From Apophysomyces variabilis (Eukaryota; Mucoromycota; Mucoromycetes; Mucorales; Mucoraceae): a DNA stretch of 64,000 nucleotides. A program made the position numbers and the translations under genes. Within the stretch, counting starts at the first letter, position 1. Each line of letters begins with the position of its first letter. The notes below the pieces were generated by a model. That model saw nothing but the letters and a program-made list of their open reading frames with translations, searched no databases and was not told where the DNA came from. The stretch covers positions 294,693 through 358,692 of the forward strand of contig MZZL01000408.1 of assembly GCA_002749535.1 (NCBI GenBank). Direction: 5' to 3'. Positions 33,530 through 43,700 of the stretch are shown here, one piece after another.

Positions 33530-34927
33530 ATGGCGCAACCATTCTCGGGATGGCGTGGGATCAAAATATTATGGAAAGATAACGATAAAGAACAAAACCG
33601 AATACAAACGGAAGAGCCAGCAAAACGATCCCCTCCTCGAACAAAGAGTTGGAGCTCAGCCCACTCGTTACCTCCCACAGACTGTATAAGTAAACCACAG
33701 AGAACACCAAGACAGACGACTCGTCCTATTTCCGTTATGGATCCACTCGGATCACACGATACCGCAAAGAGATATCAACATCCCTTGCCTCCACTCCCCA
33801 CAACACGCTCAACCTCACTTGCTTCTTGTGAGGAAGCGGAATTCAACTCCAAGGGACGAGAGTCGAAGCAGCATGTCGTAAATTCAAAGTCTAGAGAACC
33901 TAGCATTGGTTCCTCTACCGACACGAAAGTGGCTGCTCTTCCCAAGACGTCGCGCCAGGCGTTACTCAAGAGCCAAGTGGATCTGTTTGCTAAAGAGAAA
34001 GAACAACTGGCAGATCAAGTAAGGCAACTTCGAAGAGAAAAGAAAGAGAATTCGGCAGTGCTTCAGAAACGGTGCGCTGAGCTAGAAGAACTCTTACGAG
34101 TCAAAGAAGATGAGTATAGCCGAATGCAGACAGCGTTCCATAACCATCTCAAATCCCTTATGGTGACGGATGACGACTTCTCGACCATTCGAAATAAGCT
34201 TGTTATGATTCAATCCAAAATTGCCTCTTTCCCCATGTCCATGAGACGATGTGCTCAGGACCGTACCAACGCGACGAGATTCTTTGCTGAGCATTGGCCA
34301 CACCTTGCGCCCGCCATCGACCAACTGTCTAAGCCTGGAGCCGATAAAACCCCGCAACTGGAATACAGTATCATTTGTCTTCTGGTGGAAAAGCTCATCA
34401 CCGAGACACTGGTCAACCAGATTTATCGCGCCCATATACACGTTGGCTTCCCGATTATTAACGAAGCCTATAATGAACTTTTCGAGTGGATGAACGAGCA
34501 CAACTGTAATTATTCGACACGATTACGGCAGCAGCTATGCAAGGTGGTTGTCACAGCTGTGGAAAACGGAGACAAGAAGACCCTTGGAGAAATCAACACG
34601 GCTAAGGAGGACATTGTGAATCACTTGGCCGATCTACTTGATCATGTTTTTGAACCAAAATATCGGGCAGATACAGTGTCTAAACTTATAAAAGTGGTGG
34701 ATGCCGCGTGCGATTGCGCTTTGGCTATGCATGGCCAAGAACATTTGATCGTAGCCCGCGACAGGATAGAAGGAGAAGACAAGATAGATCTACAGGAAAT
34801 GGAACTACAACATGGTTCGCAAGAAAATGGGTCTATTCTGCAGATCGTTGTTTGCCCTCCATTTTATGCAAATGATGATGCAGGAAATGATTTAGTTCTA
34901 ATCAAAGGAAAGGCAATCTGCTTTTAG
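33530..34927 (+). CDS. Coiled-coil/helical fungal protein of unknown function
   Basis: A single exon of 465 aa; I prefer ATG 33530 (MAQPFSGWRGIKI) to an upstream in-frame Met at 33464, because it follows the pyrimidine tract. Residues about 20-140 are disordered and basic/Ser/Pro-rich. Residues 150-210 form a coiled coil (KEKEQLADQVRQLRREKKEN). The remaining 250 residues are a helical region (DDDFSTIRNKLVMIQSKIAS, FFAEHWPHLAPAIDQL, NCALAM-like Cys/Ala segment). It ends with a conserved-looking VVCPPFYANDD then LIKGKAICF. This C-terminal layout resembles uncharacterised fungal proteins found in many ascomycetes and zygomycetes, but I cannot assign a role. Confidence 0.78.
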   Translation: MAQPFSGWRGIKILWKDNDKEQNRIQTEEPAKRSPPRTKSWSSAHSLPPTDCISKPQRTPRQTTRPISVMDPLGSHDTAKRYQHPLPPLPTTRSTSLASCEEAEFNSKGRESKQHVVNSKSREPSIGSSTDTKVAALPKTSRQALLKSQVDLFAKEKEQLADQVRQLRREKKENSAVLQKRCAELEELLRVKEDEYSRMQTAFHNHLKSLMVTDDDFSTIRNKLVMIQSKIASFPMSMRRCAQDRTNATRFFAEHWPHLAPAIDQLSKPGADKTPQLEYSIICLLVEKLITETLVNQIYRAHIHVGFPIINEAYNELFEWMNEHNCNYSTRLRQQLCKVVVTAVENGDKKTLGEINTAKEDIVNHLADLLDHVFEPKYRADTVSKLIKVVDAACDCALAMHGQEHLIVARDRIEGEDKIDLQEMELQHGSQENGSILQIVVCPPFYANDDAGNDLVLIKGKAICF

Positions 34928-35697
34928 AAAACAACGTTTGCTATATTCTGCACTGCATGAAATGCCCGTTTTCAGTGGAGCGTGTGATCTTCTTTCTAAC
35001 AGTACATACCTATTGGGATTTGATACAGAAGTAATAATCTAGCAGCTACTAGGGAAAGCGCGGATAGGATTTGCAACACTTTGAAGTAGTTTTCCCATCT
35101 TTCTGCCTCTGTGGCTTCCTAGTTACGGATAGAACGTTTTTAATTTCGTATCTCGAATATAGAGACTATGGGGAAGCACAATATTAGAAGTTTTTGGTGC
35201 CAATGGTTTAGTTAAAAGAAGAGTGTAAGAAGCAGCTCGAATACGATTACTCTGTGCGGATAAGGGCCATTTAGACGCATTAAAGGTCATGGATCTGCTA
35301 ATCTCCTAGTAGCAACAGATGAAAAAGATGGATAGGTTAGATACACCAAATCTAAGCTATTAAACCTCGATACGAAATCCGTTATATTCATCAACTAGCT
35401 GTAGATGCCAGCGAACTAAAAGGCGCATCAAACTTCAATGTCTAAAGACCCAAATTTGAATATAGGATAATAACCACTGTTGCTATTGTTTTGTTATCTA
35501 GCTATTTTATCTCGTTCAGTTTCTGCCAATGTTTACAGTGCAAAAAGGAAGGGAGATTGTGTATCGGTGGAGATGCTTACCTAAAAACGACCAGCAGCAG
35601 TAATTTTGGATTTCAGCCTCCAATCAGAGTTGATGCCAATGAAAGACAGCCGAGTCGTGCAGTCGAATCAAGCTCTATTTTCTTGTTACGAACAATG
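34928..35697. other. Intergenic upstream of CCDC47
   Basis: An open frame runs from 35491 into the CCDC47 start, but the signal-peptide Met at 35698 is the better start. I see nothing else. Confidence 0.5.
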
Positions 35698-37203
35698 GCT
35701 ACGTTGGCACTGGTTCTTGGCGTCGCCAGTTTTGTTGCCATCGCTGCTGCTGTGGAGGAAAATGTGAAAGGTACGTGATTCTTACGCATCTGTCACAGTT
35801 CGGCTCATTTTTGGATTAGCGGATGTCCCAGTTACTGTAAAGCGTAAGTTGGGTCGCGATTCTTCAAGTCCATGCAAGTCTTAACACACACATGCCTTTA
35901 GCTTTGACTTGGCGGGATTTCGAGATGGAGATGGTTCTTGGTACGTTATTGATACTCTATGTTTTGGCATGGTATCGCGGCAAGCAAGCCAATTTGGCTA
36001 TTGCTAAACGTTGGTAAGTCGAAAACTATAAAGAGAGTTTTTAGTCAATAAAGGGAATTTGAATGAAGGATGAATGCTCATGTGGAATTCCTCGAGCAAC
36101 AATTCGCGTTGGTTGGTGACAAGGTGGACAACCGAAGATCGATCTTGATGAAGGATGGCCCAGCTGATTACCTACTGTATACCACAGGAAGGCGCAATGT
36201 TCAGTTTGGTCACTGGTGGATTAAGGTATTCTCTGAAAACACGATGTGACAGATGCTTATGGTCAAGTAATGTTTAGTTGAAACCGAGAAACGACATATT
36301 GATCTATTTCTTGTCTCAATTGCTGTCCTATGTCGGCTATGCCAAACGTCCCGCAGATCGAGTGGTATGAGTGAATATGGGGTCGCATACTCAGTTATTC
36401 ACGCGTTCTTAGACGGTAGATCTCACGCTTAGCAAAGAAGTGGCTCAGAAATTCGTGTTTGCTATATTACCTGCATCCAATGCCAAGGATTTGCGTGAAA
36501 ACCGTTTTGATTTGGTATGCTAAGGCAGTGGTTAACTTTAGGTAACTCATTTTGAATAGAAATCATTGACTCGTATCTCGCAACATCCTGAATTGCCTCC
36601 CAATCTCGCTGTATACTGTGAATCTCAAAAACTGACAGACGCTATTCTGGCGACAAAAATCGGGCAGATTGTACGCAACCCTAAGTTCGAGTCATTGATC
36701 ATCTCGAGCATTCCGAAATCTGAGCCGAACAAGTAAATATCTGAAGAGCGTATGTTATGTTTCGCTGACTCATTATGACTTTGATGGGTTAGATACGAAG
36801 GTGATGGTGATATGGTTGCTTCGTTGGTGTTTGGGCTCTCCGCCGATTCTCAGCCAGATCCGTTGGTTGAATTCACTTGTGAGTTACCTGATATTGTAAA
36901 GAGCTTGTACATTGCACCAGAGGTAAGATTCGATTGGGTTTTTGGAAAGGGATAATTGACCAGTTTACCGTATTCTAGGTACAAAATAAACTGCGTAAAA
37001 ACCGTGAAGAAATAGAGAAACAGTTTGCCAAGCGTGCTGCGGAGGAACGTGCCGAAGAATTGGCAAGAAAGAAAGCAGAAGCAAAAAAAGCAGAAGAAGA
37101 ACGAATTAAGAAGCTAAGCCCGGCCGAGCAAAGAAAGTGGGAAGAAAAAGAGCGTGCTAGAGAAGCAAAAAAGGCACAAAAGAAACGAACCAAACGCGTA
37201 TAA
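35698..37203 (+). CDS. CCDC47: CCDC47 / DUF1682 family, ER PAT-complex subunit
   Basis: CCDC47 is an ER membrane protein that works with Asterix at the translocon to chaperone multipass membrane proteins. Early exons read 35698-35770, 35820-35843 (24 nt), 35902-36013 and from 36069, with five or so more to the stop at 37201-37203. The signal peptide is MATLALVLGVASFVAIAAAV. A transmembrane helix lies in VLGTLLILYVLAW. The cytosolic domain follows (WMNAHVEFLEQQF, DYLLYTTGRRN, LKPRNDILIYFLSQLLSYV, NKYEGDGDMVASLVFGLS). The C-terminus is a highly charged Lys/Glu helix containing LSPAEQRKWEEKERAREAKK, the family hallmark thought to reach ribosomal RNA. Length and architecture match animal CCDC47 without its long acidic lumenal segment. 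Its stop lies 18 bp from the convergent Cbp4-like gene. Confidence 0.92.
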
Positions 37204-37221
37204 TGAGAATAAAGCAAAAAC

Positions 37222-37536
37222 CTATTGTGGTTTATTGGCACTGTTAACTGCTGTTTCTGTCTTCCATGCTGGTTTATCTGATTCTACGACTTCACGGAGA
37301 TGTTCTATGAGTTGCTGGCGTTGTGCAATGCTTTTCTCTTGGTTTGCTTGTGCTTCACGCCTCAGATGGGGTTCGAGACGCTATAAAAGACGAACCGACA
37401 TAAGAAAGCAATTCACCATGTTGGATCTAGTTACCTGTCTCATTTCTTGCTCGCTGGGCACAGTGAGCTTCATGAGTGCGTATCCAGTGCCTATCACACC
37501 GCTGGCAAAGACGATAAATCTTGTTGCATTGCCCAT
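37222..37536 (-). CDS. CBP4: Cbp4-like assembly factor of mitochondrial bc1 complex
   Basis: Two exons (37536-37435 and 37380-37222) encode 86 aa. A short N-terminus precedes one membrane span (FIVFASGVIGTGYALMKLTV). The Cbp4-like PSEQEMRQRLEPHLRRE turn, a basic/Gln-rich helix and the C-terminal SDKPAWKTE follow. Yeast Cbp4 has the same plan (TTPTDE after the membrane span, SDDPIWKT at the end) and helps cytochrome b enter complex III at the inner membrane. The ATG at 37536 gives a family-sized product; an upstream in-frame Met at 37644 would add a basic stretch. Similarity is in short motifs, so the name is probable, not certain. Confidence 0.68.
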
Positions 37537-38717
37537 GATCAGCTTTAGGGATCGTCGTTTGCGGCGTCTCTTCCCTTTTCGCAACGACCCTCCTTGGACA
37601 ACGAAGTTCCTCCATGCTGAGCAGTCACAATGAGTTTCAACCATCGTGGGTTCAGGATTGACCAGGTTATCCCGGAGCCCATCTAACAAATTTCCCCATC
37701 GCCAGTACGTGTTGTATCATGATGAGTAAAGCGGCGCATTATGTTGACCTGTACATGAGGTTTGATGGTGAAAGCGTTTGTCTATTGGGTAACGTTTTGT
37801 TTAGCATCCTATTGAAGCCATAGCAGCTCAAACACGGGGGCATCTTTAAGTTTGTGCACACATATCTCGTGTGACTCATGATAGGTTATTAAAAAAAATT
37901 TTGTGCCTATAGTATTTCCCAAGAATATTACAGAGAATGCGTAGCACATCCATGTCTCGTTATGAAAAAGTACAGGATGAGATTGAAGTCATCCCAGTTT
38001 CAAGGAAGAGTAGCGGAACATCCTATTCTGTCCTCGACCGAGGGAAAACTCTGCTGGAAAAAGTATAAATGATATAACGATTTGATTATCTGAGGCCCAT
38101 GAGCATCAAGGATTGAACCATGCAAAGAAATCATCGATCGAAAGCCATTGTGGGGAAGGGATAAAAGTGTAGATTGTGTGAGCAAAAACAAGAAAAGAAA
38201 AAAAGACAATGACAGGGCGGCATCCTAAATTTCAAGGTGCTTCTATGGTATGTTACCTTAACCCTGCAGGGCTTTGCACTTGGATAGTTAACTTAAACGA
38301 TCATCGTATGCAAGATAACAGGGACATGAAAGAGCAAGATATGTATGTGTTGTATATCTGCAATGATTCATTGGATAAGACGAAAAGGTCAATGTATTGT
38401 TAACTAAATTGAGTGTGAGGTGACACAGAATGATATAGTTATACTTTGTGTCCATTTGGCTTGGATAACTGGTAACGCAACATTCCATTTGATTGTTTTT
38501 TTTTCTGACAAATAGTTGAGAGAACTGTATATTTCACTTTTTTTCCCCTTTTCTCTGAAGACCAAAGAAGATCACTAGGGGAATGGAAGACAGCAGTGTG
38601 AGCAGAAAGAGGTAAAAGAAAATCGGGGGAAAAAGAAAAGAAAGTATGTATGTACACAGAGGGAAAGCAAAGTTTTTTGTGGATAAAGGGAATACCAAAA
38701 AATAATTTCTTTTTTTT
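37537..38717. other. Intergenic, nothing recognised
   Basis: The 600 bases nearest the homeobox stop contain several A- and T-runs (38497-38560, 38697-38715) consistent with a long 3' UTR. I see no supported gene. Confidence 0.5.
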
Positions 38718-39885
38718 TCACAGCCAGGGTCTCCAACAATGTGAGCGGTCGGTACGCGTGGTGCTTCCGGGATCATCTGTTCGTCGTCTTTTTTCAGCCC
38801 GTTCTGCCTCCTTTTGCTCTTCATCGCATCGTTGCACATATTCCGCGGCACTGGCCAGGATGTCGATGGGAGACATGTAAGAGGGGAAGGTTGGTGTGGA
38901 TACAGCCGATGAGGAGGAACCAGTACTTGAAAATGAGGCCTGGCTATCGCAAGGAGAGGGTTGTTGATCTTGTGTGTGTGAAGAGTAATGAAGATATAAC
39001 TTGGATGGTTTATCCTGCCAGGAATGGGTGTCTATAGATTGGTCGGATAATGCAACGTCATGGGATGGCGCCAACTGATCACCGTGGTGATGCCGACTGT
39101 GTGAAGCAGCATGAGGAAAGAGACCCGATTGAGTTGCAGATGGAGGAGTAGAAGAAGCGTGTTGTTGCTGTTGTTGATAAGGTGGATAGATGAACATGGT
39201 TTCCTGACGCCTTATCAGTAATTGATTTTGCTGTTCTTGCATTCTTGTTCGATTTGCCTTGGCGCGCCGATTTTGGAACCACACCTAAAAGAAAGCACAG
39301 TTCAAAGTTGTCGTCTTTAGTCTCGGATGATTCTGTTGTTTGCGAAAAGAGGATCACATGGTTTCCATAGATGGAAATCCGAAAAAAAATAAAATAAAGT
39401 TTCTTCATACTTGTACTTCACGATTCGTCATGTTTAATTCCCTTGCTACTTTTTCACGTAATTCGTAACTAGGTGTATCTGTCCGTTCAAACAGATCTGA
39501 TAATCTTCGGAATTGCTCAGGCGTGATTCGTTTACGTTTGGCCTTTGTTGTAGGAGTTACTAAATTATACAGAAATGAATTGGGGGAATAATGATGATGA
39601 AAATAAGATAATAATAATAATAATGATAATATTAAGGATGATGATGATGGTATATCCATTTTTGATGGACGCATGCAAACCAAAGGCCACGTGGATAGGA
39701 CCAAGGATGTTTAAAAGAGAACATAAAAAGAGGGAGAAAGTGAGAGAAATACCTTCATGAGACTTGATACGTAGACTTTGTCGTTTGTTTTGTTTTTTAT
39801 CTTGGTCTTTTGTAGGTTCCGGGTTTAGTAGGGATTGGATAGAAGATGAATTATCTTTAAGTTCTGTTGATTTTGCGTCCGACAT
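38718..39885 (-). CDS. Homeobox transcription factor
   Basis: Exons 39885-39753, 39559-39411 and 39284-38718 give 282 aa in phase. The homeodomain occupies about residues 45-105: KAKRKRITPEQFRRLSDLFE, TPSYELREKVARELNMTNRE, then VWFQNRRAKANR in helix 3, split by an intron just before VWFQN as in many fungal homeobox genes. Downstream are poly-Gln/His, Ser/Thr-rich disordered segments and a basic AERAEKRRR motif near the C-terminus, typical of a nuclear activator. Targets are not deducible. It is divergent from the histidine kinase gene across an 840-bp region with purine tracts. Confidence 0.93.
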
Positions 39886-40726
39886 GATAATAGTAAGGAG
39901 TAAAAAAAAAGAAGAAAGAAGAAGAAGAAGAAGAGAAGAGAAGAAAGAAAAAAAAGCAATGGAGAAGAAAGAGAGAGAGAGAGAGAGAGAGAAGAAAGGA
40001 AGGGGAGAGTGAACCCAAGAGAGAGGGACCGTCGGAAATCAGCCGAGCTGGGATCAGACAACAAAAAGTGAGTACATTTAAGAAATGCAAGTTGCCTTAT
40101 ATGGACAATCAAAATGTCACATTCAATTGCATCCTATCTGTCTTTCATCTCTCAATCTCTCTTTCCTTTCTCTCTCTCATACTTATCCTCTTTCTGTTTG
40201 TTGCTTCTGCAAAAAGGTAAAAAGGAAATCACAGGCAAATGAATACATAGATCTATCATACAAAAAATACATATACATATACTGTCTACCTTTTTTTCTA
40301 TTTCTTTTTACTAAACTTGCCTAATTAAAAAAAATGATGGATGTGTTCCAACTGGAAACTTTTCCATTCATGCCTTGCGGGCTCTTATCCAAATGTTCTG
40401 GAAACTGTGGTCTGTTCCAGTTCTTTTTTATCGGGTGCCAAAATGTTTTACTTCGTTAATTCTCACAGTCAAGAAGTCACTCCCCACACCCCCCAAAGGG
40501 AAGACAGAGACACACCGCACAGAGAGTGAGTGAGAGAGTAAGAGTGAGAGAGGGCAAAAAACTTCGAACCTCGGCCTTTTCTTTTTTCTTTTATTTTCAC
40601 TCTCCACCATTTATACGCCTCTTTTTTTTTCTTTCTTTTCTTGCTGTCTCAAAGTCTTCCTTTTCTCTTGCTGCTTTTCCATTATAAAGCCGTGTAAGAC
40701 GCACTTGTATATTACTTTGAGCGGTT
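39886..40726. promoter_or_regulatory. Shared divergent upstream region of homeobox and histidine kinase genes
   Basis: Purine/pyrimidine strand asymmetry dominates: GA-rich 39897-40010, CT-rich 40138-40200, GA-rich 40500-40555 and CT-rich 40560-40680. A TATA-like attataaag (40681-40689) lies about 40 bases before the kinase ATG. No coding sequence is seen. The tracts could be 5' UTR or nucleosome-depleted promoter DNA. Confidence 0.5.
39971..39992. repeat. (GA)11 microsatellite
   Basis: A perfect dinucleotide run lies about 85 bases upstream of the homeobox start codon, within its probable 5' UTR/promoter. Confidence 0.9.
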
Positions 40727-43700
40727 ATGAAACGCTCTTCTTCCGGTGACAATCCTTCTCACTTAACAAAAAGAGTTTGTACTTTACCCTATTCATCGTC
40801 GCCACCACTACCTTCGTCCATATCTTCTCCTCCATCGTCATCGCTCTCCCCTTGTAATTCTGCATCCACCACTTCTGAACATACCATATCGCCGCCATCA
40901 GCGTCACCAAAAGCTCTGCGAGCCATTGAAGACATGACCACAGTAGCCTTCCAACATATACATGATATCGTCTGCAGCCTCGAAAGAAAGCAATATGAGT
41001 CCATACTTAACAAATCATTACCTCCCTCTTCTAAAAGTGCTCTTGAAGATCCCAACAAAGAGCTGATCACAAGCATCGAACTATGCCTCAAAAATATTGC
41101 TCAGCGCCAACTTCGGCTAGAAACTGAAAATTTGAGATATCGCATAGCATTGCGTCAACAACATCAATTCCTGCTCTCCCAAAACGGTGGTCAAACCGAG
41201 AAAGATAACAATCCACAAGTCATGGTTGACTTGGCTCAGGATGGTGCCCATAGAGCTACTCCAGAGGATGGTATTGAGTCTATTGGCAATTCCTCCTTAT
41301 TGGATAGAATAGAGGCCATTCCTCGTCAGGTTGTCTCTACCAATGAAGAACACCTTGGTAGGTGCATATCAAACCTGGTAACCTTAACATAATAATAACA
41401 ATAATACGTTCAGTTGCGGATCCTATCCCATCTGCTATCTCTCTTTCTTCTGAAAACATTGCCGCTCTTCCGACATCTCTAATGGGTTTGGATTTTTCGG
41501 TGGCTGCCTTGTATCGACCAGACACAGATCATCCTGCTTGTTCTGATTGCGTGAACCAAGCAATCGATGTCGTCTTAGCCGTCTACCGAGGCGAGCTGCA
41601 TCAACGAATCACCTGTAAACATGAACGTTATTTGTCTGCTTCTACACATCGCTCCGTTCGTCTGGACGACTTAAAAAATGCTATCAATACAATGGCGAGT
41701 CATCTGCAAAATGTGGCTGACGAAGTCATGTACGTTGCGCATGAAAGCGCCGATAATGGTAATCTCCATGTACAGGCGAGAATACTACCTGAAACAAAGG
41801 GTGTCTGGCACGATTTTGTTGTGAATTTGAATAACATGACAAAAAACCACATGAAACAAGTACAAGACATAGCCGATGTTTCCTCTGCCATTGCTCGGGG
41901 CGACTTGAACAAATCCTTGACCGTTCCAGTAAAGGGCGAAATGTTGCACCTTAAAGAGGCTTTCAACACCATGGGTACAGTACTCTTCCTTTTCTCGCTC
42001 TTCTATTTTTATCTTACATGAGAAATCGGGTTTAATCCATGCTTGTTCTCAGTGAATCGGCTCAAATCCTTCGCGTTGGAAGTTACTCGAGTCGTGCACC
42101 AGGTCGGTACAGAAGGTAAACTGGGCGTCCAAGCAGAAGTGGTTGGTGTCGATGGCATCTGGAAAGAATTGACGGACAATGTAAATACAATGGCAAGGAA
42201 TCTTACGAACCAGGTGCGCGATATAGCACAGGTCTCGAAATCAGTAGCTCGCGGCGATCTCACCAAGAAAGTGACCGTTGAAGTAAAAGGGGAAATGTTG
42301 GATTTGAAGGATACCATAAACACGATGGTGGATCAGGTACGAAAGAGGACTTTTGAACTATAAAAGCACAATGGGATAACAATAAGAAATGCTTTCTTTA
42401 TCATTCTCTAACCTTTTTTTTAGCTATCTATTTTCGCTACCGAAGTGACTCGAGTGTCACTCGAAGTTGGGACGGGCGGAATTTTGGGTGGCCAGGCTGT
42501 CGTTCAGGATGTTGGGGGTACTTGGAAAGATTTAACGGATAATGTCAACCTGATGGCATTCAAGATTACTAACCAGGTCCGTGATATCGCTGCGGTTGCC
42601 AAGGCAGTGGCCATGGGCGATCTAAGCAGGAAAGTCACTGCCAACGCTCAAGGAGAGATATTGGAACTAAAAGAGACAATGAATCAGATGGTATAGAAAA
42701 TGGGTATAATGCGAAAGCAGGAAATAGTTAAAACTGACCATAGGTGGATCAACTCACACTCTTCTCAGCAGAGGTTCGGCGAGTATCGCTAGAAGTCGGA
42801 GTGGAAGGCAAACTAGGTGGACAGGCTGTGGTCAAAGATGTTGGGGGCGCATGGAAAGACCTGACAGACAATGTCAACACAATGGCTGCCAACCTTACGA
42901 CACAGGTCCGATCGATCGCACAAGTAACGAAAGCAGTTGCTCGAGGCGATCTTTCAAAGAAGATCGACGTTGAAACACGCGGCGAGATTCTTGATCTTAA
43001 AAACACGGTAAACAACATGGTTGATCAACTGCGTGTCTTCTCGACCGAAGTGACACGTGTGGCGAAAGAAGTAGGGACAGAAGGAAAACTAGGTGGACAG
43101 GCAGACGTTCCAAGCGTAGATGGTACTTGGAAAGATTTAACAGACAATGTAAATACGATGGCCACCAACCTGACGACGCAAGTGCGATCGATTGCTGTAG
43201 TTACCAAAGCAGTTGCCAACGGCGACCTGTCGAAGAAAATTGCTGTGAATGTGAGCGGCGAGATATCGGATTTGAAAGACACTGTCAACAACATGGTGGA
43301 TCAATTGAGAGTCTTCGCGGCAGAGGTTACACGCGTAGCAAGGGAGGTCGGAACGGAGGGAAAACTAGGCGGCGAAGCCAATGTTCCTAACGTCAGTGGA
43401 ACGTGGAAAGACCTGACAGACAATGTAAACACCATGGCAGCTAATCTGACCACGCAAGTGCGTTCGATTGCTCAAGTTACAAAAGCTGTAGCCAAGGGTG
43501 ATTTAAGCAAAAAGATCGATGTGGAGACACGTGGCGAGATTTTGGATCTCAAGAATACCGTCAATAGCATGGTAGATCAATTAAATGTCTTTGCAGCTGA
43601 AGTCACCCGAGTGGCCAAAGAAGTAGGAACAGACGGTAACCTAGGAGGTCAGGCACTGGTGCCAAATGTGGATGGAACCTGGAAGGATCTCACAGATAAT

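Noticed and set aside
39575..39760. Asn/Ile/Met-rich open frames near the homeobox gene
   Set aside because: They translate AT-rich (ataat)n and GATGATG-type simple sequence inside homeobox intron 1.
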